Positions 54,120 through 63,526 of a stretch of DNA of 64,000 bases are shown in pieces (within the stretch, counting starts at the first letter, position 1; every line of letters starts with the position of its first letter). The stretch is from NCBI RefSeq assembly GCF_003207855.1, contig NZ_NKTZ01000006.1:1-64000 (forward strand), written 5' to 3'. A program made the position numbers and the translations under genes. The notes beneath the pieces were generated by a model. That model saw only the letters and a program-made list of their open reading frames with translations, did not search any database and was not told where the DNA came from. Origin of the DNA: Komagataeibacter rhaeticus. Its GTDB lineage: Bacteria > Pseudomonadota > Alphaproteobacteria > Acetobacterales > Acetobacteraceae.

Positions 54120-55079
54120 ATGTTCCGCAAGCTCGACTCTTTTCTCCTGTGCCTGCTTGCCACCGTGACACTGGCCAGCGTCGTGCCCTGTCGTGGCGCG
54201 GGGGTGGGCGTGTTCAACATGCTTGCCCTCATCATGATTGCGAACATGTTCTTCCTCCAGGGCGCGCGCCTGTCGCGCCGCGCGGTGGTGGAGGGGATGA
54301 TGGACTGGCGAATCCATCTGGCCATCGGGCTGTGCACGTTTGCCCTTTTCCCCCTGCTGGGCATGGGGCTGCATGCCCTCGTGCCCGGCCTGCTGGACGG
54401 CCCGATGTGGACGGGGGTGCTCTTCCTGTGCTGCCTGCCCTCCACCGTGCAGTCCTCCATCGCCTTTACCTCGATTGCGCGCGGCAGCGTGGCGGCGGCC
54501 ATCTGTTCGGCCACGCTGTCCAACATACTGGGCATTTTCCTGACACCGCTGCTGGTCGGCCTTGTACTGGCGCGGCATGCGGCGGCAGGGGGCGGGGGCA
54601 TCGGGCCGATCGTGCTGCAACTGCTCGTCCCCTTCATCGCGGGGCAGGTGGCGCAGCCATGGATCGGGGCCTGGGCGCACCGGCACAGGAAGCTGCTGTC
54701 CTTTTCCGACCGGGGTTCGATCCTCGTGGTGGTCTATACCGCCTTCAGCGAGGCGGTGGTGCAGGGACTGTGGCACCGCCTGCCACCCATGCAACTGGCC
54801 CGCGTGGCGCTGGTGGACATGCTCATCCTGGCCATCGTGCTGGGGCTGACGCGGCTGGTGGGGCGCATGGGGGGCTTCGGGCGGGCGGACAGGGTGGCGA
54901 TCCTGTTCTGCGGGTCCAAGAAATCGCTGGCATCGGGCGTGCCGATTGCCAGCGTGCTGTTCGCGCATGCCGATGTGGGGCTGATCGTGCTGCCGGTCAT
55001 GATCTACCACCAGATCCAGCTTTTTGTCTGCGCCACCCTTGCCCGCCGCCTGGGCGCGCAGGCGGAAGGAACGGAATGA
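54120..55079 (+). CDS. BASS-family (bile acid:sodium symporter-like, SLC10A7/YfeH type) transporter
   Basis: This 319-residue inner-membrane protein has nine to ten hydrophobic helices. Family segments are FNMLALIMIANMFFLQGARL, LCCLPSTVQSSIAFTSIARG (the crossover motif with polar residues), SATLSNILGIFLTPLLVG and FCGSKKSLASGVPIASVLF. The last two are characteristic of the YfeH/SLC10A7 subgroup. The substrate is unknown, perhaps organic anions with sodium. The start at 54120 is set by the first helix. It is divergent from the secreted-protein gene by 88 bases. Confidence 0.9.
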   Translation: MFRKLDSFLLCLLATVTLASVVPCRGAGVGVFNMLALIMIANMFFLQGARLSRRAVVEGMMDWRIHLAIGLCTFALFPLLGMGLHALVPGLLDGPMWTGVLFLCCLPSTVQSSIAFTSIARGSVAAAICSATLSNILGIFLTPLLVGLVLARHAAAGGGGIGPIVLQLLVPFIAGQVAQPWIGAWAHRHRKLLSFSDRGSILVVVYTAFSEAVVQGLWHRLPPMQLARVALVDMLILAIVLGLTRLVGRMGGFGRADRVAILFCGSKKSLASGVPIASVLFAHADVGLIVLPVMIYHQIQLFVCATLARRLGAQAEGTE

Positions 55080-55153
55080 CACCGCATTGCACGCAGGCCC
55101 CAATCCCCCCTATGTAGGCACGCCATAGACAACCGCATGGATGGGTAGGAAAG

Positions 55154-56587
55154 ATGACAGGACTGGACCCGGATAACTGGGACGCGCTGCGTGCACTGGG
55201 CCACCAGATGGTGGATGACATGTTCAACCGCCTGTCCACCCTGCGCGCGCGCCCGGTCTGGCAACCCATGCCCACCGCCCTGCGTGAACAGCTGCGCACC
55301 GGCCTGCCGCACGAACCCACCCCGCCACAGGAACTCTACGCCCGCTTCCGTGAACTGGTGGAACCCTATTCCACCGGCAACATCCACCCCGGCTTCATGG
55401 GCTGGGTGCATGGCGGGGGCACCGCAGTGGGCATGCTGGCCGAACTGCTGGCGGGCGGGCTGAACGCCAATTGCGGCGGCCGCGACCATGCCCCGATCGA
55501 GGTCGAGCGCGAGGTCATCCGCTGGGCGGCCGAGATGTGCGGCTTCCCGGCCGAAACCACGGGCCTGCTGGTCACCGGGTCATCCATGGCCAACATGATT
55601 GCCGTGATCACCGCCAGCCGCGCCGTGCCGGACGGGCTGGCCATGCGCGCGCAGGGCGTGGGCACGCGCCCGCTGGTGGGCTATGCCGCCGCCACCGCCC
55701 ATGGCTGCATATCCCGTGCTTTCGACCTGACGGGGCTGGGTACCGACAGCCTGCGCGTGATCGGGATCGATGCGGATAACCGCATGATCCTGCCCGAACT
55801 GGAACAGGCCATTGCCCGTGACCGGGCGGCGGGGCTGGAGCCGTTCATGGTGATTGGCACGGCAGGCACGGTGGATACCGGGGCGATTGATGACCTGGAT
55901 GGCCTGGCCGATATCGCGGCGCGGGAGAATATCTGGTTTCATGTCGATGGCGCATTCGGCGCGCTGGCCATGCTGTCCGACACGCTGCGGCCGATGCTGC
56001 GCGGGCTGGAACGCGCCGACAGTGTTGCCTTCGACTTCCATAAATGGGCACAGGTGCAGTACGACGCGGGCTGTATCCTGGTACGCAGGCCCGGCGCGCA
56101 GGCAGCGGCCTTTGCCCAGTCACGCGCCTATCTTGCGCGTGAGGACCGTGGCCTTGCCACCAATGCGCCATGGTACTGCGACCTGGGACCGGACCTGTCA
56201 CGCGGGTTCCGGGCGCTCAAGGTGTGGATGACGCTGGGCACCTATGGCGCGGATGGCATGGGGGACATGATTGCCAACTGCTGCGCCATAGCCCGCCATC
56301 TTGCCCGCATGGTCGAAGCCAACCCGCGGCTGGAACTGCTGGCGCCGGTCACACTGAATATCGTGTGCTTCCGCATCATCGCACCCGTGGCGGATCTGGA
56401 CCATTTCAATGGCGAGGTGGTGAAGGACCTGCATGAAAGCGGGATTGCGGCACCGTCCACCACCATCATCAACGGCCACAAGGCGGTGCGGGCCGCCATT
56501 GTCAACCACCGCACCACCACGGCCGATGTCGACCGCATGCTCGATGCCCTGCTGGAACTGGCCGACCGCAGGCTTGTCGCGGCCTGA
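55154..56587 (+). CDS. Pyridoxal-phosphate-dependent amino-acid decarboxylase (group II)
   Basis: This 477-residue enzyme belongs to the group II decarboxylases (aromatic amino acid, glutamate, diaminobutyrate). N-terminal YSTGNIHPGFMGWVHGGGT is typical of the aromatic type. The PLP-stacking region VTGSSMANM, the Asp in WFHVDGAFGALAML and the Schiff-base Lys in FDFHKWAQVQYDAG are all visible. It would make an amine and CO2; the substrate, perhaps Trp, Tyr or Phe, cannot be read from sequence. The start at 55154 has an AGGAAAG ribosome site. Confidence 0.9.
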   Translation: MTGLDPDNWDALRALGHQMVDDMFNRLSTLRARPVWQPMPTALREQLRTGLPHEPTPPQELYARFRELVEPYSTGNIHPGFMGWVHGGGTAVGMLAELLAGGLNANCGGRDHAPIEVEREVIRWAAEMCGFPAETTGLLVTGSSMANMIAVITASRAVPDGLAMRAQGVGTRPLVGYAAATAHGCISRAFDLTGLGTDSLRVIGIDADNRMILPELEQAIARDRAAGLEPFMVIGTAGTVDTGAIDDLDGLADIAARENIWFHVDGAFGALAMLSDTLRPMLRGLERADSVAFDFHKWAQVQYDAGCILVRRPGAQAAAFAQSRAYLAREDRGLATNAPWYCDLGPDLSRGFRALKVWMTLGTYGADGMGDMIANCCAIARHLARMVEANPRLELLAPVTLNIVCFRIIAPVADLDHFNGEVVKDLHESGIAAPSTTIINGHKAVRAAIVNHRTTTADVDRMLDALLELADRRLVAA

Positions 56588-56592
56588 ACATG

Positions 56593-56621
56593 AAAAACCC
56601 CGCTCCATGACCGGAGCGGGG
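56593..56621 (-). terminator. cobT terminator
   Basis: A perfect 9-base stem (CCCCGCTCC at 56598-56606 with GGAGCGGGG at 56613-56621, 6-base loop) is followed on the minus strand by TTTTT. It lies between the convergent stops of the decarboxylase and cobT. Confidence 0.85.
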
Positions 56622-56637
56622 CACAGGGGCGCGCGGT

Positions 56638-58536
56638 TCAGCCGCCGCGGCGGGGCTTCCCGCGCGCTGCTTCCTCGGCAAACAGTTCGGACAGCTTCTT
56701 CATCATCGTGCCGCCCAGTTCCTCGGGGTCGGTAATGGTGACCGCGCGGCGGTAATAGCGTGTCACGTCATGGCCAATGCCGATGGCCAGCAGTTCGGTG
56801 GTGGTGCGCGTCTCGATATGGGCAATCACTTCACGCAGATGGTTTTCCAGATAGGAACCGGGATTGGCGGACAGCGTGCTGTCATCCACCGGCGCGCCAT
56901 CGGAAATGACCATCAGGATCCGCCGTGCCTCGGCCCGCGTGGCCAGCCTGCGCTGCGCCCAGAGCAGGGCCTCGCCATCAATGTTTTCCTTGAGCAGTCC
57001 CTCGCGCAGCATAAGGCCAAGGTTGCGCCGCGCGCGCCGCCACGGCATGTCGGCGGCCTTGTACACGATGTGGCGCAGGTCATTGAGCCGGCCGGGATTT
57101 TCGGGTTTGCCCGCCTGTATCCAGGCCTCCCGGCTGCGGCCGCCCTTCCACGCGCGCGTGGTAAAGCCCAGTACTTCCACCTTTACCGCGCAGCGCTCCA
57201 GCGTGCGGGCCAGGATATCGCCGCACATGGCGGCAACCGAGATCGGCCGCCCGCGCATGGACCCCGAATTGTCGATCAGCAGGGTCACGACCGTATCCCG
57301 GAAATCCGTATCCCGTTCACGCTTGTAGGACAGCGACAGCATGGGATTGACCACGATGCGCGACAGGCGGCCGGCATCAAGCATGCCTTCCTCCAGATCG
57401 AACTCCCACGCCCGTGTCTGCTGCGCCATGAGCTTGCGCTGCAGCCGGTTGGCCAGCTTGGACACGACACCCTGCATGCTGACCAGCTGCTGGTCCAGCG
57501 TCTGGCGCAGGCGGGACAGTTCTTCCGCGTCGCACAGGTCCTCGGCGGCAATTTCCTCATCATACACGGTGGTGAAGGCACGATAGCCGACGGGCATGTC
57601 CTCCTGCGCCGCGTCTTCCTCACCGGGGCCACCAGCTTCTTCCGAACCGCTGGCCGTGCCGCCCTGCTCGCCATCCTCCGGCTCGTCATCACCAGCGCCC
57701 GTGCCCTGTGACATCTGCATGGGCTGGGCACTGTCGTCCTCTTCCGGGCCTTCGTCCTGGGACTCGGGGGTTGTATCCTCGGCCTGTTCCTCATCCTCGC
57801 TGCTGGCGGCCTCGGCCTCGGCCGTGCCGTCGTCGGCGGCCTCATCGGGCGTGGTTTCCTGCTCCAGCAGCGAACAGGCCATCAGCAGCCTGCAGGCGGC
57901 CTGCGCGAATTCACTCTGGCTGTCCTGACGGCGCGCCATCTCGTCCAGCGCGCGGCGGGCGGCGGGTGGCAGGTCATCCTGCCAGCGCGCCATGATCTCC
58001 CGCATGGGTTCGACCACCGGCTGGCCGGACATGCGCGCACGCGCCAGCAGCCCCAGGGCGAGGGGGGTGGGCAGCCTTGTATGGCTGGGCAGGCGGTCCA
58101 GCCCCAGATCGGCGCATTCCTGTGCTAAGCGCGCATCAAGATTGGCGGCAACCCCCGCCATGTGCCGTGCACCCAGGCTTTCCACCCGCGCCTGTTCCAG
58201 CACGTCATATACCTCACGCGCCTCACCCGCGGGCGGGCGGGCACGGTCATGCAGACCCGTGTCATGATGGCGCAGGCGCAGGGCGGCGGCATCGGCCGCC
58301 CCCCGCATGCGGGTCATTTCCGCATCCGTCATCTTGCGCGCGGGGTGGGGCAGGCGCACATGCGTGCCGGTAACGGATACCCCCGAGGGCACGGGACCGT
58401 TGAGGAACGAGACCTCGGCCTGCGCCTGCCCGCCCATGGCGCGCACCGCCCCTACGGTTGCGCGCTTGAAGCTTTCGGCCTGCCGGGCCTCACGCTCGGC
58501 CTGGGGGTCGGGAACGTTTTTCCGGTTCTCACGCAT
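56638..58536 (-). CDS. cobT: Aerobic cobaltochelatase subunit CobT
   Basis: This 632-residue subunit works with CobS and CobN to insert cobalt into hydrogenobyrinic acid diamide for vitamin B12. The N-terminal domain ([20 protein letters not shown]) precedes a long acidic linker (about 220-310, rich in Glu, Asp and Ser) and a C-terminal VWA domain with a MIDAS motif ([12 protein letters not shown]) and [15 protein letters not shown]. The layout matches CobT. It starts 18 bases after the cobS stop, in the same operon. No cobN is in the window. Confidence 0.95.
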   Translation of the reverse strand: MRENRKNVPDPQAEREARQAESFKRATVGAVRAMGGQAQAEVSFLNGPVPSGVSVTGTHVRLPHPARKMTDAEMTRMRGAADAAALRLRHHDTGLHDRARPPAGEAREVYDVLEQARVESLGARHMAGVAANLDARLAQECADLGLDRLPSHTRLPTPLALGLLARARMSGQPVVEPMREIMARWQDDLPPAARRALDEMARRQDSQSEFAQAACRLLMACSLLEQETTPDEAADDGTAEAEAASSEDEEQAEDTTPESQDEGPEEDDSAQPMQMSQGTGAGDDEPEDGEQGGTASGSEEAGGPGEEDAAQEDMPVGYRAFTTVYDEEIAAEDLCDAEELSRLRQTLDQQLVSMQGVVSKLANRLQRKLMAQQTRAWEFDLEEGMLDAGRLSRIVVNPMLSLSYKRERDTDFRDTVVTLLIDNSGSMRGRPISVAAMCGDILARTLERCAVKVEVLGFTTRAWKGGRSREAWIQAGKPENPGRLNDLRHIVYKAADMPWRRARRNLGLMLREGLLKENIDGEALLWAQRRLATRAEARRILMVISDGAPVDDSTLSANPGSYLENHLREVIAHIETRTTTELLAIGIGHDVTRYYRRAVTITDPEELGGTMMKKLSELFAEEAARGKPRRGG

Positions 58537-58554
58537 GAACTGCCTGCCCTGCCA

Positions 58555-59580
58555 TCAACCCCGGGGTGCCAGCGGGCTGGCGTTGAAGCAGCGCTGGTAA
58601 TATTCCGCCACCGTGGGGCGTTCGGCCTCGTCGCACTTGTTAAGGAAGGTAACGCGGAAGGCGAAGGCAAGATCTTTGAAAATCTCGAAATTCTGCGCCC
58701 AGCTGATCACCGTGCGCGGTGACATAACGGTGGAGATGTCCCCCGCGATGAAGCCCGAGCGCGTCAGGTCCGCCAGCGCCACCATGCTTTCCACCCGCCT
58801 GCGCCCGGCCTCGTCCTTTTTGGGGTCGATGCCCATCTTGGCCAGCACGATGGCGGTTTCCTGCGCGTGGGGCAGGTAGTTCAGCGTGGTCACGATGTTC
58901 CAGCGGTCCATCTGGCCCTGATTGATCTGCTGGGTGCCGTGATACAGCCCGGTCGTATCGCCCAGGCCCACGGTATTGGCGGTGGCGAACAGGCGGAAGA
59001 AGGGATGGGGGCGGATGACACGGTTCTGGTCCAGCAGCGTCAGGTGGCCCTCCACCTCCAGCACGCGCTGGATGACGAACATGACGTCCGGGCGGCCGGC
59101 ATCGTATTCATCGAATACCAGCGCGCAGGGATGCTGCAGGCCCCAGGGCAGCAGCCCTTCGCGGAATTCGGTGATCTGCTTGCCATCCTTCAGCACGATC
59201 GCATCCTTGCCGATCAGGTCGATGCGCGAGATATGGCTGTCAAGGTTGATGCGCACGCTGGGCCAGTTCAGGCGCGCGGCCACCTGCTCGATATGCGATG
59301 ACTTGCCCGTGCCGTGATAGCCCTGGACCATGACGCGGCGGTTGTAGGCAAACCCGGCCAGGATGGCCAGCGTGGTGTCATGGTCGAATTTATAGGAAGG
59401 ATCGATTTCGGGCACATGTTCCGTGCGCACGGAAAAAGCCGGAACCTTCATGTCGCTGTCAATGCCGAACACTTCACGCGCCGAGACCTGCAGATCCGGG
59501 GCGGAGACGGCCGAAATGGCGGGAAGCGGCGTGCCGTTGGCATCCACTGCGGCAGTTGTCAGGTCTGCGGGTTCGTTCAT
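58555..59580 (-). CDS. cobS: Aerobic cobaltochelatase subunit CobS
   Basis: This 341-residue AAA+ ATPase forms the ring that, with CobT, drives cobalt insertion by CobN. Walker A reads [13 protein letters not shown], Walker B is [14 protein letters not shown], and sensor 1 is [15 protein letters not shown]. The N-terminal [20 protein letters not shown] segment is the CobS signature. The family length is about 330. It is followed by cobT. The J-domain gene starts further upstream on the same strand, leaving a 126-base gap. Confidence 0.96.
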   Translation of the reverse strand: MNEPADLTTAAVDANGTPLPAISAVSAPDLQVSAREVFGIDSDMKVPAFSVRTEHVPEIDPSYKFDHDTTLAILAGFAYNRRVMVQGYHGTGKSSHIEQVAARLNWPSVRINLDSHISRIDLIGKDAIVLKDGKQITEFREGLLPWGLQHPCALVFDEYDAGRPDVMFVIQRVLEVEGHLTLLDQNRVIRPHPFFRLFATANTVGLGDTTGLYHGTQQINQGQMDRWNIVTTLNYLPHAQETAIVLAKMGIDPKKDEAGRRRVESMVALADLTRSGFIAGDISTVMSPRTVISWAQNFEIFKDLAFAFRVTFLNKCDEAERPTVAEYYQRCFNASPLAPRG

Positions 59581-59706
59581 CTGCTTTGTTCTCGTCCGTC
59601 ACTTCGTCTGTTTTGGCCCGTCAGGCCAGCACGGGGCCAGCATGCCGGGCGCTGATTATAGGCATGTATGCAACCGGCCTGCCAGTGCGGCCCGCCCCAC
59701 GCGCCA

Positions 59707-60333
59707 TCAGGCGGTGCGGGCCATGTCCTCGCGCCCGGGATTGGCTGCAAGATGGGCGCGCACCGTCGCATAGGCAATGTTTATGCCCTTGAAACGTTCC
59801 TCCGCCCTGCGGTCTCCGCCATTGGCGTCGGGGTGATGGCGGCGGGCGAGGTCCTTGTACCGGGCCTTGAGTTCCTCCATCGACACGGGCCAGCCCAGAT
59901 CAAGCACGCCCAGTGGATATTTGAGCGCCTGCGGGGCGTCCATCCGGCGGTCTTCCTCGTGCCTGCGGCGCGCGGCGCGTGCCCGCGCCTTTGCGGCCCC
60001 CCTGAGCAGGTCGAGGGGGTCAAGCAGGTCTTCCTCGCTGAACGTATGGGCGGCCTTGCCCTGGCCCAGCTTCCACGAGGGGCGGTTCCATGACGTATCG
60101 GCCCGGATATGGGCCTCGATCTGGCCGGGACTCATGCCACGATAATAGTCCCAGCGCGCGTTGTATTCGCGCACATGTTCCAGGCAGAACCAGAAATAAC
60201 TGTTCAGCGCATCACGCGAACGCGGGGCGCGGTAGCCTGCGGGCTGGTCGCAGCCATGCATGTCGCAGCAGCGCTCCGGCGCATCCGGGTCGGGGTCAAA
60301 GGCGCGATGCCGGGTGTTCCTTCTCTTCATCAT
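59707..60333 (-). CDS. J-domain (DnaJ-like) protein with N-terminal Cys/His cluster
   Basis: This 208-residue protein has a C-terminal J domain (about 135-200) with helix II MEELKARYKDLARR and the HPD motif in RRHHPDANGGD, needed to stimulate DnaK. The N-terminal part has CCDMHGCDQPAGYRAP and FWFCLEHVREYN, a Cys/His set that could bind zinc. This alphaproteobacterial family is found beside cobS/cobT and bolA, as here. The start is 60333 or 60330 (two adjacent ATGs). The client is unknown; a link to metal-chelatase or Fe-S assembly is inferred from position only. Confidence 0.88.
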   Translation of the reverse strand: MMKRRNTRHRAFDPDPDAPERCCDMHGCDQPAGYRAPRSRDALNSYFWFCLEHVREYNARWDYYRGMSPGQIEAHIRADTSWNRPSWKLGQGKAAHTFSEEDLLDPLDLLRGAAKARARAARRRHEEDRRMDAPQALKYPLGVLDLGWPVSMEELKARYKDLARRHHPDANGGDRRAEERFKGINIAYATVRAHLAANPGREDMARTA

Positions 60334-60382
60334 TGTCGTTATGTGCGCCTGTCCATGCTTCGTGCAAGAGCGAAGCTGTGCA

Positions 60383-60727
60383 ATGAATGATCCCGCTATC
60401 ATGGAGCCGCCAATGGAACAGCAAGCAACCGGACGGGCCGGACGGATCGATCGCATCCTGCGCGAACACCTCTCCCCCGTGGAACTGCAGATCAAGGATG
60501 ACAGCGCCCGCCACGCCCATCACGTCCACATGCGCGACAATGGCGTGCAGGCGGGCGAAAGTCACTACAATGTGCTTGTGGTCAGCCCCGCATTCGAAGG
60601 CGTGGGCCGCGTCCAGCGCTCGCGCATGGTACATGACCTGCTGGCGGCGGAGTTCGCGGGGGGGATGCATGCGCTCTCCCTCGTGCTGCGCACGCCGGAC
60701 GAACAGGCACGGATGGCGGTGGCATGA
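60383..60727 (+). CDS. bolA: BolA-family protein
   Basis: This 114-residue BolA protein has the fold motifs RIDRILREHLSPVELQIKDD, the His-rich HAHHVHMRDNGVQAGESHYN, and the helix-turn-helix-like RVQRSRMVHDLLAAEF. BolA proteins pair with monothiol glutaredoxins in Fe-S and iron handling. It is divergent from the J-domain gene by 49 bases, and its stop overlaps the lolA start as ATGA. The start at 60383 is the first ATG; an internal ATG at codon 7 or 11 is also possible. Confidence 0.93.
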   Translation: MNDPAIMEPPMEQQATGRAGRIDRILREHLSPVELQIKDDSARHAHHVHMRDNGVQAGESHYNVLVVSPAFEGVGRVQRSRMVHDLLAAEFAGGMHALSLVLRTPDEQARMAVA

Positions 60728-61347
60728 AGCCCGCTTTCCCCTTCGCCACGCGGCGGCTGATGATGGGCGGGCTGCTGACCCTGCTGGCCGCCTGCGCCGG
60801 CGTGCCCGGACAGACACCCGACCAGCGCGGCGACATCGCGCGCGTCGAGACCTATCTGAACACATCCCGCGGGCTGCAGGCCGGTTTTGTCCAGACCTGG
60901 CCCGATGGCGGCAAGGGGGAGGGGATGCTGCACTATGATCCCGGCCGCCTGCGGCTGGACTATACCACGCCGGGGGCCATGAAGCTGGTCGCGGCGAATG
61001 GTCACCTGCTGTTTGTGGACCACCGGCGCGAATCGGTGACCCGCATGTCACTGGGCCATCAGCCGCTGGGGCTGATCCTGGAGCAGCCGGTCCATCTGTC
61101 GGGCCAGATCGTGGTGACGGCGGTACAGCATGGCACGAACAGCCTGCAGGTCTCGCTTGCCCGGTCCGACAGTCCCTCGCAGGGGATTCTTACACTCGGC
61201 TTTTCCGATATCGGGGGCACGCTGTCGCTTCTGGTCATCGAGATGACGGATGTGGAACGCCAGCACATCCGCCTGGACCTGACGGACGCAACCGCCAGCG
61301 GCCAGCCCTGGCCTGACGCGATGTTTACCCTCTCCGCCAGCAATTAG
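60724..61347 (+). CDS. lolA: LolA-like outer-membrane lipoprotein carrier/sorting protein
   Basis: This 207-residue protein has the LolA beta-barrel pattern: LNTSRGLQAGFVQTWPDG, GMLHYDPGRLRLDY, LVAANGHLLFVDHRRESV and ILTLGFSDIGGTLSLLVI. The family carries lipoproteins across the periplasm. The N-terminus (RRLMMGGLLTLLAACAG) contains a lipobox LAAC at 21-24, so this member may itself be lipidated, unlike soluble E. coli LolA. It is translationally coupled to bolA. Confidence 0.88.
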   Translation: MKPAFPFATRRLMMGGLLTLLAACAGVPGQTPDQRGDIARVETYLNTSRGLQAGFVQTWPDGGKGEGMLHYDPGRLRLDYTTPGAMKLVAANGHLLFVDHRRESVTRMSLGHQPLGLILEQPVHLSGQIVVTAVQHGTNSLQVSLARSDSPSQGILTLGFSDIGGTLSLLVIEMTDVERQHIRLDLTDATASGQPWPDAMFTLSASN

Positions 61348-61368
61348 GCGTGAGGCCGGTGCGCGGGG

Positions 61369-62043
61369 TCATTCCCGCGCACCGGGAATCGGGCCGAAGC
61401 ACTCCGGCCAGGTCGCGGCCAGTGCCACATCCACCTCCGCCATCGTGGGGTGCCTGCCCAGCTTCGCCAGGCTGGTCACGCCGTAATCGCTGATGCCACA
61501 GGGCACGATACCGCCAAAATCGGTCAGGTCCGGCGCCACGTTGAGCGCCACCCCATGCCAGCTGACCCAGCGCGACACGCGCACGCCAATGGCCGCCACC
61601 TTTTCCTCCCGCCCCGTGGCGGGATCGACCACCCATACGCCAATACGGTCGGCCCGGCGCTCACCCGCCACGTCAAAGCGCGCAAGCGTGCGGATCAGCC
61701 ATTCCTCCAGCCCGTGCACATAGGCCCGCAGGTCGCGCGCCGGCACCATGCCATGGGGCTTCGCCAGGTCCAGCATGGCATAGGCCACCCGCTGGCCGGG
61801 ACCGTGATAGGTCCACTGCCCACCCCGCCCGGCGGGATAGGTGGGATAGCCACGCGGATTGAACAGGTCCGATTCCTTTGCCGACGTGCCAGCGGTATAG
61901 GTGGGGGGATGTTCCAGCAGCCAGACGCGCTCAGGCAGCGTTCCTTCACGGATTCCGCGGGCCTGTGCCTCCATTTCCGCCAGTGCGGCGGGATAGGGAA
62001 CCAGATCTGGCGCCTTATGCCATAAAAACTCGTTTTCAGTCAT
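61369..62043 (-). CDS. lipB: Lipoyl(octanoyl) transferase
   Basis: This 224-residue enzyme moves octanoyl from acyl carrier protein to lipoate-dependent enzymes. The motifs [40 protein letters not shown] (read as [11 protein letters not shown]), [17 protein letters not shown] and [15 protein letters not shown] are present, with the catalytic Cys in VPCGI and Lys in EEKVAAIG. The start at 62043 (MTENEF) is preferred over a start six codons upstream. It is convergent with lolA. Confidence 0.95.
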   Translation of the reverse strand: MTENEFLWHKAPDLVPYPAALAEMEAQARGIREGTLPERVWLLEHPPTYTAGTSAKESDLFNPRGYPTYPAGRGGQWTYHGPGQRVAYAMLDLAKPHGMVPARDLRAYVHGLEEWLIRTLARFDVAGERRADRIGVWVVDPATGREEKVAAIGVRVSRWVSWHGVALNVAPDLTDFGGIVPCGISDYGVTSLAKLGRHPTMAEVDVALAATWPECFGPIPGARE

Positions 62044-62121
62044 TGCCCGCGCGCCTTCCATCGGTTATACGCCCCTTCATCGTCATGACGGTATCGCCCA
62101 GTCGATCATCGTTGTCACGTT

Positions 62122-62207
62122 GCGGCCATGGCGGAATGGTAGACGCGCAAGCTTGAGGTGCTTGTGGGGGCAACCCCGTGGAAGTTCGAGTCTTCTTGGC
62201 CGCACCA
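62122..62207 (+). tRNA. tRNA-Leu(GAG)
   Basis: This 86-nt tRNA has acceptor stem GCGGCCA/TGGCCGC, discriminator A and an encoded CCA. The D-arm is TGGCGGAATGGTAGACGC, the anticodon loop carries GAG (CTTGAGGTG), the variable arm is class II, and the T-arm contains GTTCGAGTC. It decodes CUC and CUU. Confidence 0.97.
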
Positions 62208-62656
62208 ACCTGATTTCCTGAAAATATGATGACAATGCCTCTTCCCCGGATGGGGAAGCCCGATGGCCTTGCCGCGCGTCATGCCGTCTGGCTGGCCGGA
62301 TACACGGAAAACAGGCCCGGCGCGCGCATATCTGCCTGCCAGGACACGCAATTCACGGACGGGGCGGAACCGGCGTCACAAAAAAGCCATGATCCTTTCC
62401 CACAAAATGCCTGTCTTGCCCCAAGGCGCGTGAAAAACCGCACATGACATTCCATGCATGGAATTGTTACAAAAAGTTGAAACCACGACAACGGAAGCTG
62501 TCGTCGGGGAAGAATCTTGATTTAAGTCATATCTGGTCCTGATGAAGCACGCTACATCCTTGCCCTCTGGCAACAGCCCGCTGCCTGTTTTCGTATTGAA
62601 AACCAGACGATTGGGGCGGTTGCCTGTTCCTGTCATGCATCTTGAGGTAAATATTA
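62208..62656. other. Intergenic region between tRNA-Leu and galU
   Basis: There is no supported gene in 449 bases. It contains a hairpin at 62241-62258 (CTTCCCC/GGGGAAG, 4-base loop), which may stabilise the tRNA precursor end. A 16-base perfect palindrome lies at 62449-62464 and an ACGACA/TGTCGT stem at 62485-62504. The galU promoter should be in the right half, which is richer in AT. Confidence 0.6.
62449..62464. promoter_or_regulatory. 16-base perfect palindrome upstream of galU
   Basis: ATTCCATGCATGGAAT lies 193 bases before the galU start. Perfect dyad symmetry of this length suggests an operator, but I know of no matching regulator. Confidence 0.4.
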
Positions 62657-63526
62657 GTGATTAAGCCCCTTAAAAAAGCCGTATTGCCGGTTGCCGGTCT
62701 TGGAACACGCTTCCTGCCCGCCACGAAGTGCGTGCCCAAGGAAATGCTGACCGTCGTTGACCGTCCGCTCATCCAGTATGCGATTGATGAGGCACGCGAA
62801 GCCGGGATCGAGGAATTCTGCCTCGTTTCCAGCCGGGGCAAGGATTCCCTGATCGATTATTTCGATATTTCCTACGAACTGGAAGACACGCTGAAGGCCC
62901 GCAAGAAGGCATCGGCGCTGAAGGCACTGGAAGCGACCCGCGTTACCCCGGGTTCCATGCTGTCCGTCCGCCAGCAGGAGCCGCTGGGCCTGGGCCATGC
63001 CATCTGGTGTGCGCGTGAGTTCATCGGCAACGACCCGTTTGCCATCCTGCTGCCCGATGACGTGGTGCAGAGCAAGAAGTCGTGCATCGGCCAGCTGGTC
63101 GAAGTGTATAACAAGACCGGCGGCAACGTGCTGGCCGTGACCGAAGTGCCGCGTGAGCAGACCGGCAGCTACGGCATTCTGGATATCGGCAAGGATGACG
63201 GCAAGACCGTCGAGGTCAAGGGCCTGGTCGAGAAGCCCGATCCGAAGGACGCGCCCTCCACCCTGTCCGTGATCGGCCGCTACGTGCTGACGGCGGATGT
63301 GCTCAAGCACCTTGCCAAGCTGGAAAAGGGTGCCGGTGGTGAAGTCCAGCTGACGGATGCCATGGCCAAGACCATCGGGCATGTGCCGTTCCATGGTTAC
63401 CGCTACGAAGGCAAGCGCTTCGACTGCGGCAGCAAGGTCGGCTTCCTGGAAGCCCAGATCGCCTTTGCGCTGGAGCGCGAGGAACTGGCTGGCGACGTGC
63501 GGGAATTCCTGAAAAAGTATAAATGA
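62657..63526 (+). CDS. galU: UTP-glucose-1-phosphate uridylyltransferase
   Basis: This 289-residue enzyme makes UDP-glucose from glucose 1-phosphate and UTP. The nucleotide-binding motif is VLPVAGLGTRFLPATK, then KEMLTVVDRPLIQYAIDEA, LGHAIWCAREF with PFAILLPDDVV, GLVEKPDPKDAPS and FDCGSKVGFLEAQI. The start is GTG at 62657 (GTGATTAAGCCC), with a GAGG ribosome site about 10 bases upstream; no ATG fits. Its stop overlaps the next gene's ATG. UDP-glucose feeds cellulose, acetan-like polymers and lipopolysaccharide in acetic acid bacteria. Confidence 0.97.
   Translation: MIKPLKKAVLPVAGLGTRFLPATKCVPKEMLTVVDRPLIQYAIDEAREAGIEEFCLVSSRGKDSLIDYFDISYELEDTLKARKKASALKALEATRVTPGSMLSVRQQEPLGLGHAIWCAREFIGNDPFAILLPDDVVQSKKSCIGQLVEVYNKTGGNVLAVTEVPREQTGSYGILDIGKDDGKTVEVKGLVEKPDPKDAPSTLSVIGRYVLTADVLKHLAKLEKGAGGEVQLTDAMAKTIGHVPFHGYRYEGKRFDCGSKVGFLEAQIAFALEREELAGDVREFLKKYK

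Noticed and set aside
57708-57860. Low-complexity repeat in the middle of cobT
   Set aside because: This is the normal acidic linker of CobT, not a separate repeat element.
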